Numbered from the stretch's first letter, positions 9,735 through 19,354 are shown. The stretch: 64,000 nucleotides of DNA from JAJRXG01 sp038523965 (GCA_038523965.1 JBCBIX010000002.1:26834-90833); one strand, 5' to 3'. A program made the numbers and translations. Notes: generated by a model from the letters alone, not told the origin.

Positions 9735-10127
9735 GTGAAGACATATTCACTGCCCAAGTCTGCCATTCTTTCATCGCGATCTGACATTCAGACTTTATTC
9801 TCTTCTGGTCAGACATTGTTCGTTTATCCGCTAAAGTTGGTATGGTTGGTTAGTGATGATCATCACGAGGTTAAATGCGCGTTCAGCGTCCCAAAGAGAC
9901 TGTATCGCAGAGCTGTTTCTCGTAATCGTATCAAGAGGCTCATGCGAGAAGCGTACCGCCTCCAGCGACCATCTTTACTGGATAATCTAAAGGAACATAA
10001 GGGTGGTCTTCATCTCATGGTCATCTATCTGGGCAAACAGGAAGAATCTCAAGCAAAGATCCATAAGGCGATGACGCGTCTTCTCTCACAGGTCCCAGAA
10101 AAAGTGACTCCAAGACAGACATCCTAA
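9735..10127 (+). CDS. rnpA: Ribonuclease P protein component
   Basis: 130 residues from a GTG at 9735 (reads MKTYSLPKSAILSSRSDIQ). The longer open frame from 9606 overlaps rpmH and encodes non-family sequence, so the later start is preferred. It contains the family signature FSVPKRLYRRAVSRNRIKR with the RNR motif, followed by LMREAYRLQ. It assists the RNase P RNA in 5' maturation of tRNAs. The pairing with rpmH is conserved across bacteria. Confidence 0.92.
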   Translation: MKTYSLPKSAILSSRSDIQTLFSSGQTLFVYPLKLVWLVSDDHHEVKCAFSVPKRLYRRAVSRNRIKRLMREAYRLQRPSLLDNLKEHKGGLHLMVIYLGKQEESQAKIHKAMTRLLSQVPEKVTPRQTS

Positions 10128-10151
10128 CTCGATAAGTCGTTAGATCGAGGT

Positions 10152-10670
10152 ATGACCTACACACATCTCAGGCACCTCTCGTTTCTTCTGGTTTTGTTAC
10201 TGCAATGGTCTCCCGGTTCTGGCCAGATCTACCTGCAACTGGAACGAGCAAATATCACAGATGTACGCCGATTCACTGTCGGGACAGAAATCCGCTTCAA
10301 GACTGTACAATACGACGGGTGGCAAGAAGGATTGATATCGAAATTAATCTACGAGGATCAGGCCATTGTCTTCCCGGATGGCATAAGCTACCTGGAGGAC
10401 TTCACTCACTTTAGCTACGAGCGACCTCAAGTAAAGTTTTTGGGAGATACACAGTTTTACTTCGGTGCGTCCTGGCTGGTTTTGGGCGGACTTATCGAAG
10501 GACTGCGACGCATCGATGTGTTAGAAACGCAGTATGAATTTGGCGTAGATACTGCAGTGATTGGTGCCTCAGCCATGCTGAGCGGGTACCTCACGAAGGC
10601 TATCTGGGGCCGAGCTGTAAAGAAAATGAATAAGCAGAACAGGGTCCGTATTGTAGATCTTCGCCCTTAG
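10152..10670 (+). CDS. Hypothetical secreted protein
   Basis: 172 residues with a signal peptide (HLSFLLVLLLQWSPGSG-Q) and no motif I recognise. It contains two moderately hydrophobic segments (FGASWLVLGGLIEGLRRI and GVDTAVIGASAMLSGYL) in the second half, so it may be a small envelope protein. It follows rnpA by 24 nt, possibly in the same transcript, and converges on aroQ with a 2-nt gap. Confidence 0.6.
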   Translation: MTYTHLRHLSFLLVLLLQWSPGSGQIYLQLERANITDVRRFTVGTEIRFKTVQYDGWQEGLISKLIYEDQAIVFPDGISYLEDFTHFSYERPQVKFLGDTQFYFGASWLVLGGLIEGLRRIDVLETQYEFGVDTAVIGASAMLSGYLTKAIWGRAVKKMNKQNRVRIVDLRP

Positions 10671-10672
10671 TT

Positions 10673-11095
10673 CTACTGCAGAAGCGACACGATCGCTTGG
10701 CTATATCCTTCTAATCCCTGTCCGATGATGCTGTCAGTAGCTACGTCGCTGATATAGCTGTGATGTCTGAAGGGTTCACGACTGTGAATGTCAGAGATGT
10801 GGACCTCCATCACGGGTGCAGTGATCGCACTAATCGTGTCTCTAAGTGCCACAGAAGTATGTGTATATCCACCGGGATTAAAGATGATACCGTCTATTTC
10901 AAAACCCACCTCCTGTAGTTTGTCGATGAGAGCTCCTTCATGATTGCTCTGAAAGTAGGTCAATGTGGCTCGATCCGCGAACCGATCTACAAGCTCGAGA
11001 TAGAACTGCTCAAAGGTTTGATGTCCATAGATCTCTGGCTGGCGGATACCAAGTAGATTGAGATTAGGTCCATTGAGAATGAGAAGTTTTTTCAT
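10673..11095 (-). CDS. aroQ: Type II 3-dehydroquinate dehydratase
   Basis: 140 residues, full length for the family. Signatures: ILNGPNLNLLGIRQPEIYG at the N-terminus (with the lid-region Arg and catalytic Tyr), FQSNHEGALIDKL, NPGGYTHTSVALRDTI, and EVHISDIHSREPFRHHS with the catalytic His. It dehydrates 3-dehydroquinate to 3-dehydroshikimate in the shikimate pathway as a cytoplasmic dodecamer. It starts 3 nt after recQ ends, so the two are probably cotranscribed. Confidence 0.95.
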   Translation of the reverse strand: MKKLLILNGPNLNLLGIRQPEIYGHQTFEQFYLELVDRFADRATLTYFQSNHEGALIDKLQEVGFEIDGIIFNPGGYTHTSVALRDTISAITAPVMEVHISDIHSREPFRHHSYISDVATDSIIGQGLEGYSQAIVSLLQ

Positions 11096-11097
11096 GA

Positions 11098-13302
11098 TCA
11101 GTTCACGACATCAGATAAGAACTTGATGCGTACCAGCTGGACTTCGCTGCGAGTGATGTCATCATCGAGTAGCTCGGTACAAGCCTCCTCTATGCTCTCA
11201 CTGTCCGCATCTGCAAAGTAATCGTAGATGTCTTCGACGATGTCCTCATCCAGATTGTCGTCGAGATAGTAGTTGATATCAAGTTTAGTACCCGAGCTAA
11301 CGATCATGTTCATTTCGTCGAGGAGCTGCTCGAACGATAGCTTCGCACCAGTGGCTAATTCCTCCAGAGGGATTTTGCGATCGATACCTTGGATGATAGC
11401 CACCTTAGACTTGGACTTGTTCGCTACTTGTTTCACCACAAAGTCTGTAGGCCGATCGATGTCTTTCTCATCAACATATTCCCGGATGGCCTCTATAAAG
11501 GGTTGCCCATACTTCAGGGCTTTTCCTTTACTGACACCGGATATGCTCGTCATATCCTCGATACTGATCGGGTAGTAGGTGGCCATATCCTGGAGTGACG
11601 GGTCCATGAAGATGATCCATGGTTTGACATTATGTCGTCTGGCTTCGCTGAGACGGATATCTTTTAGAAGTTGCATTAACTCCTCGTCCAGCGCTGTGCC
11701 CATCGAGCTATTAGAGGTGACGACATCGTTGGCCGCCTCCTTGGAGTAGTCATGATTGATAGTCATGTAGAACTCCTCTTGGCTCGTTAAGAATGCAGAA
11801 CCTGCCTTAGTGATCTTGACCAGCCCATACTGTTCGATATCCTTGCGCAGATGATTAGAGAGCATTGCCTGACGGATGAGTGAATGCCAATGCAGCGCAT
11901 CCTTATCTTTCCCAATGCCAAAGCTCTCTTTGATATCGTATTTATAGTTTTTCATCTGTTGAGTCGAGCGCCCGATCAGGTATTCGACCAGGAACTTGAC
12001 ACCATAGTTTTCATTTAACTCTTGGATCACACCGATCACCTTGCGTAGATCATCACCGGTCTCGATGCGTTCCTTTGGACGACGACAGTTGTCGCATTCG
12101 TTCTGGCATCCTGAGGTATCAAAGGTCTCACCGAAGTAGTGTAATAAGAATTGTCTACGACATGCTGATGTCTCGGCATAGGCGACGACCTCATTCATGA
12201 GTTGAGCATGGAGCTCACGTTCAGACAGCGGCTTATCCTTCAGAAATTTCTCAAGTCTGAGAATATCCTTGTGCGCGAAGAACGCCATGCACTTCCCCTC
12301 CAATCCATCTCGACCAGCACGCCCGGTCTCTTGGTAGTAGTTTTCGATACTTTTTGGGATGTCGTAATGAATCACAAATCGTACGTCTGGCTTATCAATC
12401 CCCATACCAAAGGCAATAGTGGCCACAATGACATCGCTTGCCTCCATCAAAAAATCGTCTTGCACCTTGGATCTTCGTTTAGCGTCTAATCCGGCATGAT
12501 AGGGCGCTGCCTTGATACCATTCACCTGTAGGATCTCCGCGATTTCTTCAGTGGACTTGCGCGACTGGACGTAGATGATTCCCGACTCTCCCTTGTTCTG
12601 CTTTATGATCTGGACGATCTGTTTGATGGTCTGATCCTTGTTGAATTTTGGGCGGACTTCGTAGTACAGATTGGTGCGATTGAACGAAGAGATGAAGACA
12701 TTGGGATCCTTCATTGCCAAGTTTTTGACAATGTCTGTGCGCACCTTAGGCGTGGCAGTAGCGGTGAGTGCGATGATCGGAATCTGATCGTTGATACCTT
12801 GGATCATCTCACGGATCCTCCGATACTCAGGTCGGAAGTCGTGTCCCCACTCAGAGATACAGTGGGCCTCATCGATCGCCACAAATGACACTTCGGCCTC
12901 CCTAAAGAACTGGATATTTTCTTCCTTGGTAAGCGTCTCAGGTGCTACAAAGAGCAGCTTGGTATTTCCCTCGCTAATGTCTTCTTTAACTTGTTTGATC
13001 TGGGACTTGGTTAGTGAGCTGTTGAGGAAGTGCGCGATCTTATCCTCCTGGCTATAACCTCGGATCGAGTCCACTTGATTTTTCATCAGTGCGATCAAAG
13101 GAGAGATCACCAGTGCCGTACCTTCTGATAGGATGGCTGGTAGTTGGTAGCAGAGTGACTTGCCTCCACCAGTCGGCATGATGACCAAGGTGTCTCGACC
13201 TTGTAGCACGCTCTGAATGATTTCTTCCTGGCGGTCCTTGAATTCGTTGAATCCGAAGTAATCTTGAAGGGCCAGATGAAGTGCCCCTGAATCGATGTTC
13301 AT
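11098..13302 (-). CDS. recQ: ATP-dependent DNA helicase RecQ
   Basis: 734 residues. Helicase core: Walker A PTGGGKSLCYQLP near residue 42, DEAH box (VAIDEAHCISEWGHDFR), ALTATATPKVR and the QETGRAGRDG motif VI. Then the RecQ zinc cysteines (CRRQFLLHYF ... SGCQNECDNC), an RQC winged-helix region, and an HRDC-like stretch around residues 560-625 (DMTSISGVSKGKALKYG). The C-terminal tail is acidic. It unwinds DNA 3'-5' in recombination repair. The start at 13302 leaves a long leader if the promoter at 13536-13566 is used. Confidence 0.95.
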   Translation of the reverse strand: MNIDSGALHLALQDYFGFNEFKDRQEEIIQSVLQGRDTLVIMPTGGGKSLCYQLPAILSEGTALVISPLIALMKNQVDSIRGYSQEDKIAHFLNSSLTKSQIKQVKEDISEGNTKLLFVAPETLTKEENIQFFREAEVSFVAIDEAHCISEWGHDFRPEYRRIREMIQGINDQIPIIALTATATPKVRTDIVKNLAMKDPNVFISSFNRTNLYYEVRPKFNKDQTIKQIVQIIKQNKGESGIIYVQSRKSTEEIAEILQVNGIKAAPYHAGLDAKRRSKVQDDFLMEASDVIVATIAFGMGIDKPDVRFVIHYDIPKSIENYYQETGRAGRDGLEGKCMAFFAHKDILRLEKFLKDKPLSERELHAQLMNEVVAYAETSACRRQFLLHYFGETFDTSGCQNECDNCRRPKERIETGDDLRKVIGVIQELNENYGVKFLVEYLIGRSTQQMKNYKYDIKESFGIGKDKDALHWHSLIRQAMLSNHLRKDIEQYGLVKITKAGSAFLTSQEEFYMTINHDYSKEAANDVVTSNSSMGTALDEELMQLLKDIRLSEARRHNVKPWIIFMDPSLQDMATYYPISIEDMTSISGVSKGKALKYGQPFIEAIREYVDEKDIDRPTDFVVKQVANKSKSKVAIIQGIDRKIPLEELATGAKLSFEQLLDEMNMIVSSGTKLDINYYLDDNLDEDIVEDIYDYFADADSESIEEACTELLDDDITRSEVQLVRIKFLSDVVN

Positions 13303-13641
13303 TGTTCGATGTTCTGAGTGGTTACATCAACATCAGTCATAAGACGAGATGGCAATGTCGAAGACGATAACCAGTCTATATGGACCGGGAGTCTCCCCTT
13401 GTTCTCTAAAATAGGTATTTGTCTTTACAATTCGGCTGATGCGTGAAGTCGGAGATTGTAGCCCTATTGCCTTGATATCCAGTGTGTTAGGAGATCAATC
13501 ACGGATGGATTCCACCCTCATTTTCTAAAAGTCGACGAAAATAGAGGTCTTGATAGTTAGTTGCAAGAGAATTTTGAACTCAGGGTAAAGCCTTCTCAGG
13601 AGTGCCTTTGGCGCTGATGATCGACCATAGAATAATTGGAT
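13303..13641. other. Intergenic region without a recognisable gene; carries a minus-strand promoter
   Basis: No open frame here looks coding. The only signals seen are the minus-strand promoter at 13536-13566 and a short GGGAG-A-CTCCC inverted repeat near 13388. The sequence between that promoter and recQ (about 230 nt) is either a long recQ leader or an unidentified small RNA. Confidence 0.5.
13536..13566 (-). promoter_or_regulatory. Putative promoter upstream of recQ
   Basis: On the minus strand: TTG (13566-13564), a 20-nt spacer, then TATTTTCG (13543-13536). It is followed by a TTTTAGAAAATGAGGG stretch very like the one downstream of the tRNA-Phe -7 box. The nearest gene downstream is recQ, about 230 nt away. 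Confidence 0.5.
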
Positions 13642-15252
13642 TTATGCCTCATACGCCACCTCAAAGACTGGCTTGAACTGATGTGGACTGGAGATCGCAT
13701 AATCTGCTCGTAACGAGGCAGGACAGTCACCCGACTCCAGTAGACATCCACGAGTGATATATGGATAGATCTGGTCGTAGCGCAGAGAGACGTTGTTCTC
13801 TGTACGCCGGGTGATATCCGCCCTGTTGATGGACTGTAGATCATGATGTCCACTCGCACCCATCAGTTCTACGAAGCTGTGTACCGTCTCCCGATGGAAA
13901 CTGGCAACTCGATGCTTTTTGTCTTTGACAACCAGCCCACGCATGAGGTGTGGATCATTGGTAGTGACTCCGACGGGGCAGGAGTTTTTGTTACACTCTA
14001 ATGCCTGGATACAGCCCAGAGCCATCATCATCGCCCGTGCGCTATAGCAGGCATCTGCTCCCAGGGCAAGGGCTCTATAGATATGATACCCAGTGACGAC
14101 CTTACCAGAAGCGATGAGTGTAATGTCCTTCTTTAGATCAAAGCCGATGAGCGCATTAGAGGCATAAGCTAATCCATCCAACATGGGCATGCCAACGCTA
14201 TTGCTAAATTCTAACGGTGCCGCACCTGTTCCCCCTTCTCCTCCGTCTATGGCGATGAAGTCTGGTCTGATCTGTGTCTCGATCATCGCCTTACAGATGG
14301 CCAAGAACTCTGACTTGTTGCCGATACAGAGTTTAAAACCCACAGGTTTACCTCCTGAGAGATCTCGCAGCTGTTGGATGAAATGCATTAACTCTATAGG
14401 TGTTGAGAAGGCCTTATGATAGGGAGGTGAAAGGACATCTTGACCTATTTCTACTCCTCGGATATTAGCAATCTCCTGAGTTACCTTCTTAGCTGGCAAT
14501 ATTCCTCCATGCCCAGGTTTAGCACCCTGCGACAGTTTGAGTTCGATCATCTTGACATTGGGCTTTGTGGCCTGCTTGGTATACTCATCGGGCGAGAATC
14601 CTCCATCAGGAGATCTACTTCCGAAATACCCCGTGCCAATCTGATAGATCAAGTCGCCTTGGTATTCTTCATGATAAGGGGAGATGCCTCCCTCGCCCGT
14701 ATTGTGGGCAAATCCTCCGATCGATGCCCCACCATTCAGAGCAAGTATGGCATTCTTACTGAGCGACCCGTAGCTCATGGCCGCTACATTTAGGATACTT
14801 GCCTTGTAGGGCTGTAGACATGCTGGACCTCCGATCTTCACACGCGGATCTTGATCTAAGGTGTCGTAGTCTATGGCAGCAATACTGTGGTTCATCCACT
14901 CGTAGCCAGTGTCATAAACATTGAGCTGAGTGCCAAATGGTGCCGTATCCAGCACTTCCTTCGCACGTTGATACACGATCGATCTGAAAATCCTATTAAA
15001 CGGCCGCCCATCTGTGTCTGGCTCGACGAAATACTGATAGATCTTAGGACGAAGCCAGTCGGCGAGATAACGTCCATGTCCGACTAATGGAAAGTTGCGG
15101 AGGATACTATGTTGATGCTGCGAGTAGTTTCGCACGCCAAGTAGCCAAATAGCACCCAGTATAACGGCCAATATCCACCACCATGCTGATAGGAAGATGG
15201 CCGCACCTACGGCCAGCAGAACAAGTACGAAGAGCGAAATCAGTTTGGACAT
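13642..15252 (-). CDS. FMN-binding glutamate synthase (GltB central domain) family protein
   Basis: 536 residues. Two N-terminal membrane helices (ISLFVLVLLAVGAAIFLSA and WILAVILGAIWLLGV) precede a TIM-barrel glutamate-synthase-like domain: SYGSLSKNAILALNGGA, HNTGEGGISPYH, KLSQGAKPGHGGILPAKK, IDGGEGGTGAAPLEFSN, and a Cys cluster (GCIQALECNKNSCPVGVTT) where glutamate synthases bind a 3Fe-4S cluster. It lacks the amidotransferase domain, as do the membrane-linked archaeal-type homologues. The physiological reaction of this family is not established. A single-gene unit. Confidence 0.88.
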   Translation of the reverse strand: MSKLISLFVLVLLAVGAAIFLSAWWWILAVILGAIWLLGVRNYSQHQHSILRNFPLVGHGRYLADWLRPKIYQYFVEPDTDGRPFNRIFRSIVYQRAKEVLDTAPFGTQLNVYDTGYEWMNHSIAAIDYDTLDQDPRVKIGGPACLQPYKASILNVAAMSYGSLSKNAILALNGGASIGGFAHNTGEGGISPYHEEYQGDLIYQIGTGYFGSRSPDGGFSPDEYTKQATKPNVKMIELKLSQGAKPGHGGILPAKKVTQEIANIRGVEIGQDVLSPPYHKAFSTPIELMHFIQQLRDLSGGKPVGFKLCIGNKSEFLAICKAMIETQIRPDFIAIDGGEGGTGAAPLEFSNSVGMPMLDGLAYASNALIGFDLKKDITLIASGKVVTGYHIYRALALGADACYSARAMMMALGCIQALECNKNSCPVGVTTNDPHLMRGLVVKDKKHRVASFHRETVHSFVELMGASGHHDLQSINRADITRRTENNVSLRYDQIYPYITRGCLLESGDCPASLRADYAISSPHQFKPVFEVAYEA

Positions 15253-15440
15253 GAAGTCATGAGATGAGTATCTCTAAGGTACAAACCATGCCCTGATCGA
15301 GCTACTGATTAGTCTTGATCATTGACTCTATAGATCATCGGCTCGAAACAGCGATTAGCGTCGAGCTGGTGTCACACTACATAAGAAAGATCGCGATCGC
15401 TCTGTTGGGCGATCACGACCATTAATCAAACTATCGAAAC

Positions 15441-15632
15441 TTACTCCTGACACCCAGTATTATCCACGGTCAATATAGCTCCCACTTCAGTGGTAAAACC
15501 TTCTTGGATCTCTATCGACCGGCTTCCTGAGACATTGAGCCGGTCACCATGCATCATGGAATCTCTGGTGCCAAGGACTTGGATCTTACCACTTGCCTCG
15601 TAGTTGCTCCACATGGCATCTGTGCGATGAGT
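15441..15632 (-). pseudogene. Remnant of the C-terminal module of a third secreted paralogue
   Basis: About 185 nt closely resemble the 3' end of the gene at 16682-19354, including the stop context. The minus strand reads in frame ASGKIQVLGTRDSMM, then HGDRLNVSGSRSIEIQEGF, then GAILTVDNTGCQE and stop, against ASGKIQILGTSDPMM, PGDQLNVSADRSIEIQEGF and GATLTVDNDGCQE in the intact gene. An in-frame stop (15635-15633) closes it upstream, and no start codon or signal peptide belongs to it. It is therefore best read as the surviving tail of a lost tandem paralogue. The rest of 15253-15640 holds nothing else recognisable. Confidence 0.75.
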
Positions 15633-15643
15633 TTAATGCCCTT

Positions 15644-16621
15644 CTAAAACTGCCGTATGGCGCGAACCCATTTCCGGGTCGACTTCGAATCGGTCGTGAG
15701 CTGAGGACTTGGAGTATGAAGATAAAATTGTGCGGCTGCATCTGAGCCTTCTGTTGAGGACCAGTATGCTGCATCTGGACGTAGCTCTTTGTCTAACATG
15801 GGAACGGGAAAGACAGACTCAGGCAGTGCATTGATCGCCGAGTTGATGGTAGTATAGACAGAGAAGAGCTCTTGAAGTTCTATGCCCGATGGCAGATACC
15901 ATCCTGATAGGATCTTATTTTGATATTCTATGGTGTATTGATTCGCGATGAAGGCGGCAGAGGAAAGGTAGGGGTCTCCGACATGTGCCGCGATGATGAT
16001 CGATGTATTGGGCGCTCCTCCATTGATGCCGCTTGCGAGAGCACCAGTTCTCTTGTTGTTGGGAGTCCATTGGGAGTTGCCTGTGATGTTCCAAAGGTTG
16101 CAGACGAGACCATGCTGGCCTGTTTCGTCTACATAAAACACGATACCCCCGTGGGCAAAGTCACCAACCTCGTATTTGCTGGCTCTTATGGTACCATCTG
16201 ATCCGCGCACCAGTACTTCATCAGAGGTGATGTCCCTGGCGGGAGTAGGGATATTGACATCTTGACCATAGGACAAACTGGACAGACAGAGACAGCAGAC
16301 CAGAATAGTTGTAGCGAGACTTAGTCGTGTCTTTGGAACCTCAGGAATATGTGCGTTTATTTTGGTAACACTGAGGAGGTCGATTGAGAAGAACTTAGTG
16401 ACCAGTGCAAGAGTGGTGCTGATATCGAGTTGCGGAAACAGCTTTTTAGGATCGCTAAGGATGGTATGATAGATCTGAATAAGTTGCGCGATCCCATTGT
16501 AATCTTGGGCATTTGAGGGAAGAACGAACATTTCTTGTCCTCCTTTTGAGGGTATGGGTCTGTTAATTTTCATAAGAGGCGTATTGATTTTATCTAATAC
16601 AAAAAGGGCCATGGCAAGCAT
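15644..16621 (-). CDS. Secreted DUF1566/Lcl-like protein with uncertain start
   Basis: The open frame is 325 codons, but a signal peptide (LATTILVCCLCLSSLSYG-Q) appears only near residues 100-117. The first ~95 residues look unlike a mature protein, and no ATG, GTG or TTG lies immediately ahead of the signal peptide. The true start may thus be non-standard or the 5' end rearranged. The mature part carries GGIVFYVDETGQHGLVC, a run of Gly/Asn-rich sequence, SGWYLPSGIELQELF and AAYWSSTEG, all typical of the DUF1566/Lcl fold seen on bacterial surface proteins. It lies just upstream of the paralogue remnant and downstream of the hyalin-repeat gene. Role unknown. Confidence 0.6.
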   Translation of the reverse strand: MLAMALFVLDKINTPLMKINRPIPSKGGQEMFVLPSNAQDYNGIAQLIQIYHTILSDPKKLFPQLDISTTLALVTKFFSIDLLSVTKINAHIPEVPKTRLSLATTILVCCLCLSSLSYGQDVNIPTPARDITSDEVLVRGSDGTIRASKYEVGDFAHGGIVFYVDETGQHGLVCNLWNITGNSQWTPNNKRTGALASGINGGAPNTSIIIAAHVGDPYLSSAAFIANQYTIEYQNKILSGWYLPSGIELQELFSVYTTINSAINALPESVFPVPMLDKELRPDAAYWSSTEGSDAAAQFYLHTPSPQLTTDSKSTRKWVRAIRQF

Positions 16622-16681
16622 AGAAGCCGTGCTGATCTTCTAATGCATTATTGGCTGTATTGAACTGTTGATCTCATTCTA

Positions 16682-19354
16682 TCACTCCTGACACCCATCA
16701 TTATCCACGGTCAGTGTAGCTCCCGCCCCAGCGGCAAAACCTTCTTGGATCTCTATCGACCGGTCTGCGGAAACATTGAGCTGGTCACCAGGCATCATGG
16801 GGTCGCTGGTGCCAAGGATTTGGATCTTACCGCTTGCCTTGTAGCTGCTTCCCATTGTATCTGTAGGTGGTCGTACGGCTATGTGTTGTGGACAGTCAGT
16901 GGCATCGGCGACGAAGAGCTCCCAGCCATTGATACCATCATTAGCAACGAAATAAAATCGTCCACCGTAGGAGACATCAAAGCCGGATCTAACCGGTAAT
17001 GATCCATTACATCCAGGATTGATATCTCTGGCAAGGGTAAATGTCGACCCGTCATACCACCAAGGCTCAGCCCCGGTTTCTGGTGTAGTGATATTGCACA
17101 GTAGTCTGCCATCATAGATTCCCATGATCTTGATCAGTTCGTAGTTCATGTCCAACACAGGGGTTGCAGTGGTACCATCAAACTTGTGTAGAACAGGTTT
17201 GAAAGCAGCCCCACCAACAAATGCATTGAAATAAAGCGTGTTATTCAGAATTCGAAAGTCGCTTGGACTACCAGATGCTCCCGTGCCATTCAGATTAGCA
17301 GCAAGGCTTGCACCATTTTGATCATCATAGACATAGAGTTCCTCTCCAGCCGAAGTGGTATATCCTGGCATGTAGAGCTTGCCCTTGTATACAATCAGGT
17401 CTTCGTCAGAATGGCGTCTGGAGCCACCTGAAAACCACACCCAATTGTGAACCACTTCAATGGTATTCCCGTCAAACCGGCAAAGTTCAAATCCTACACC
17501 ATCATTGGCACAAATGAAGAAAAGTGCGCCATTGTACTCCACCATCTTACTAAATGTAACTCCTGAACCACTGCCTGGTCGTAAGTCCTGCACCAACTGG
17601 ATAGAAGTACCATTAAACTCGTACAGCTCAATACCGGTGCTTGTAGTGCTCATGCGGAAGTAAACGCGCCCGTTAAATACAGTTGGTTCGGATGGTCGGG
17701 AAGGAACAGCGGGACCTACCTGGAATGTCCCAGAACTCAATCCATAGGACGATAAGTATCTACTCCTGAAATTCCCACGGGCAGTAGTGGTGAAGTACAA
17801 CCTGCCGCCATATGTAAAATAGGTGTTCGATGTAAAGCTCATGCTCAACGAATCCGGTATCGGTAGTTGGATATGGGCGTCTACGATGCCTTGGGAACTG
17901 AGCATGGAGAGAGGCGCTCGATCCCGACTAAACGGAGTAAAGAAGATCAGCGAGTCTTGCAAAATGAAGTGGTTCGCGTTTGTGAGGCTTGAGTTAAACC
18001 CAATACTTCCGTCAGCACCAGTTCGATCGATCGCAGGAGGTGCGATCGTCCTACCGTCGGTGAGAATGGTGCCGCCGCTTGAATTCCAAAACATTCGATC
18101 TCCATACCTTATAGGTGCCTGAGGAAATGATGATTGTACACCTGGTACGATGTCAAGCGCCAAGGAGAGTGTGGTACCATCATACCGATATAGCTCCATA
18201 CCAGAGCTCGTAGCATCATATGACATGTAGAGCAAATCGTCGTAGTGAAGAAACTCCTGGATGAAGCCCTCCCCTAATCGTTCGATGACCCCATTTCTCC
18301 AGATGTAGACACTCTGTGCGCTATCGTCGAATACATTGATCAACAGCTCATCTTGATAGGATACAATCGGCACACTTCCAGCAGCAGTAGAGGTTCGTGT
18401 ACTGAGATCCGCTACCAATGAGAGATCAGTTCCTTGGACTCTTCTGAGTTCAAATCCAACAAGTGAGTCAAAAGCACCAAGAAATAGCTCATCCTGATGT
18501 TCGACCAAACTCTGAGGAGATGAAGAGGTCGGTCCTGGGATAACGTCCTCTACTAATTCTACAGTGGTACCGTCATAGGTCCACAGCTCGCGACCGTGAA
18601 GACTATCCTCTGCTGTGAAGTACAGCCGACCACCAGCCACAGTGAGCTCTCGCGCCGATGATCCCTCAGGTCCTGGCCAGATATCAGCGACCATCTCTGT
18701 AGTTACACCATCAGTATACCAGAGCTCTCGACCTAAGGTGTCATGCCCGATAGCCGTGAAGTACAACTTGTCGTCATAGATGGTGAAGTTCTGTGGTATA
18801 GAGCCTAAGGCACCAGTGCGGATCTCCTGCATGATCATGGTGTCGCCATCATACGTCCATAGTTCCTGCCCGTTCGTCCCATCCTCTGCGCTGAAGTACA
18901 GAAGCCCCTCATAGTTGACCAATGGGCCATTCGTAAAGGCAGGTCCACCTCCATTTGGATTGAGCTCCTGGATCAGCGAGAAGTTCTGTCCATCATAGCT
19001 GTAGGGTTCAGAGTTCTGGAACTGATCACCTTTACCCTTACTCGCTAAGAAGATCAGCTCGCCTTGATAGGTAGTAAACGAGTTAGGTGAGTTAAAAAAC
19101 TGATCATCGTCGATAACGACCTCAAGATGTTCAGCATCATACCTCAGTAGTGAGAATCCACTCGCATGAGCTCCCTGGAAGTAGAGCTTACCATCAAATT
19201 CTGCTTTCTCACCACCGAAAAATATGGACGGCGACCTTGTTGGCGGCGCGATATCCTCTACCTGATAGATGGATGGCAGCTGCGCAGTCACAGCGGCGGC
19301 GCAGCATATCCATAATGTGATCAGCAGAAGCTTTGGTTGATGCAGTGTGATCAT
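16682..19354 (-). CDS. Large secreted protein with hyalin-type ELWxYDG repeats and 3-coathanger-like C-terminus
   Basis: 890 residues with a signal peptide (LLLITLWICCAAAVTA-Q). The body is a series of about 11-13 repeats of roughly 45-55 residues, each with a YFTA / GRELWTYDGT / LVxDIxPG pattern (for example YFTAEDSLHGRELWTYDG), as in hyalin/ELWxTDGT repeat proteins that probably form beta-propellers. The C-terminal ~60 residues (GKIQILGTSDPMM ... GFAAGAGATLTVDNDGC) resemble the 3-coathanger stack module of Saprospiria surface proteins, not a standard T9SS type A or B domain. The promoter region is a near copy of that of the 19493-22075 gene. It is inferred to be a surface or secreted binding protein; ligand unknown. 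Confidence 0.8.
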   Translation of the reverse strand: MITLHQPKLLLITLWICCAAAVTAQLPSIYQVEDIAPPTRSPSIFFGGEKAEFDGKLYFQGAHASGFSLLRYDAEHLEVVIDDDQFFNSPNSFTTYQGELIFLASKGKGDQFQNSEPYSYDGQNFSLIQELNPNGGGPAFTNGPLVNYEGLLYFSAEDGTNGQELWTYDGDTMIMQEIRTGALGSIPQNFTIYDDKLYFTAIGHDTLGRELWYTDGVTTEMVADIWPGPEGSSARELTVAGGRLYFTAEDSLHGRELWTYDGTTVELVEDVIPGPTSSSPQSLVEHQDELFLGAFDSLVGFELRRVQGTDLSLVADLSTRTSTAAGSVPIVSYQDELLINVFDDSAQSVYIWRNGVIERLGEGFIQEFLHYDDLLYMSYDATSSGMELYRYDGTTLSLALDIVPGVQSSFPQAPIRYGDRMFWNSSGGTILTDGRTIAPPAIDRTGADGSIGFNSSLTNANHFILQDSLIFFTPFSRDRAPLSMLSSQGIVDAHIQLPIPDSLSMSFTSNTYFTYGGRLYFTTTARGNFRSRYLSSYGLSSGTFQVGPAVPSRPSEPTVFNGRVYFRMSTTSTGIELYEFNGTSIQLVQDLRPGSGSGVTFSKMVEYNGALFFICANDGVGFELCRFDGNTIEVVHNWVWFSGGSRRHSDEDLIVYKGKLYMPGYTTSAGEELYVYDDQNGASLAANLNGTGASGSPSDFRILNNTLYFNAFVGGAAFKPVLHKFDGTTATPVLDMNYELIKIMGIYDGRLLCNITTPETGAEPWWYDGSTFTLARDINPGCNGSLPVRSGFDVSYGGRFYFVANDGINGWELFVADATDCPQHIAVRPPTDTMGSSYKASGKIQILGTSDPMMPGDQLNVSADRSIEIQEGFAAGAGATLTVDNDGCQE

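Noticed and set aside
9470..9787. 105-codon minus-strand frame across rpmH
   Set aside because: Antisense to rpmH and rnpA; composition is that of an antisense shadow.
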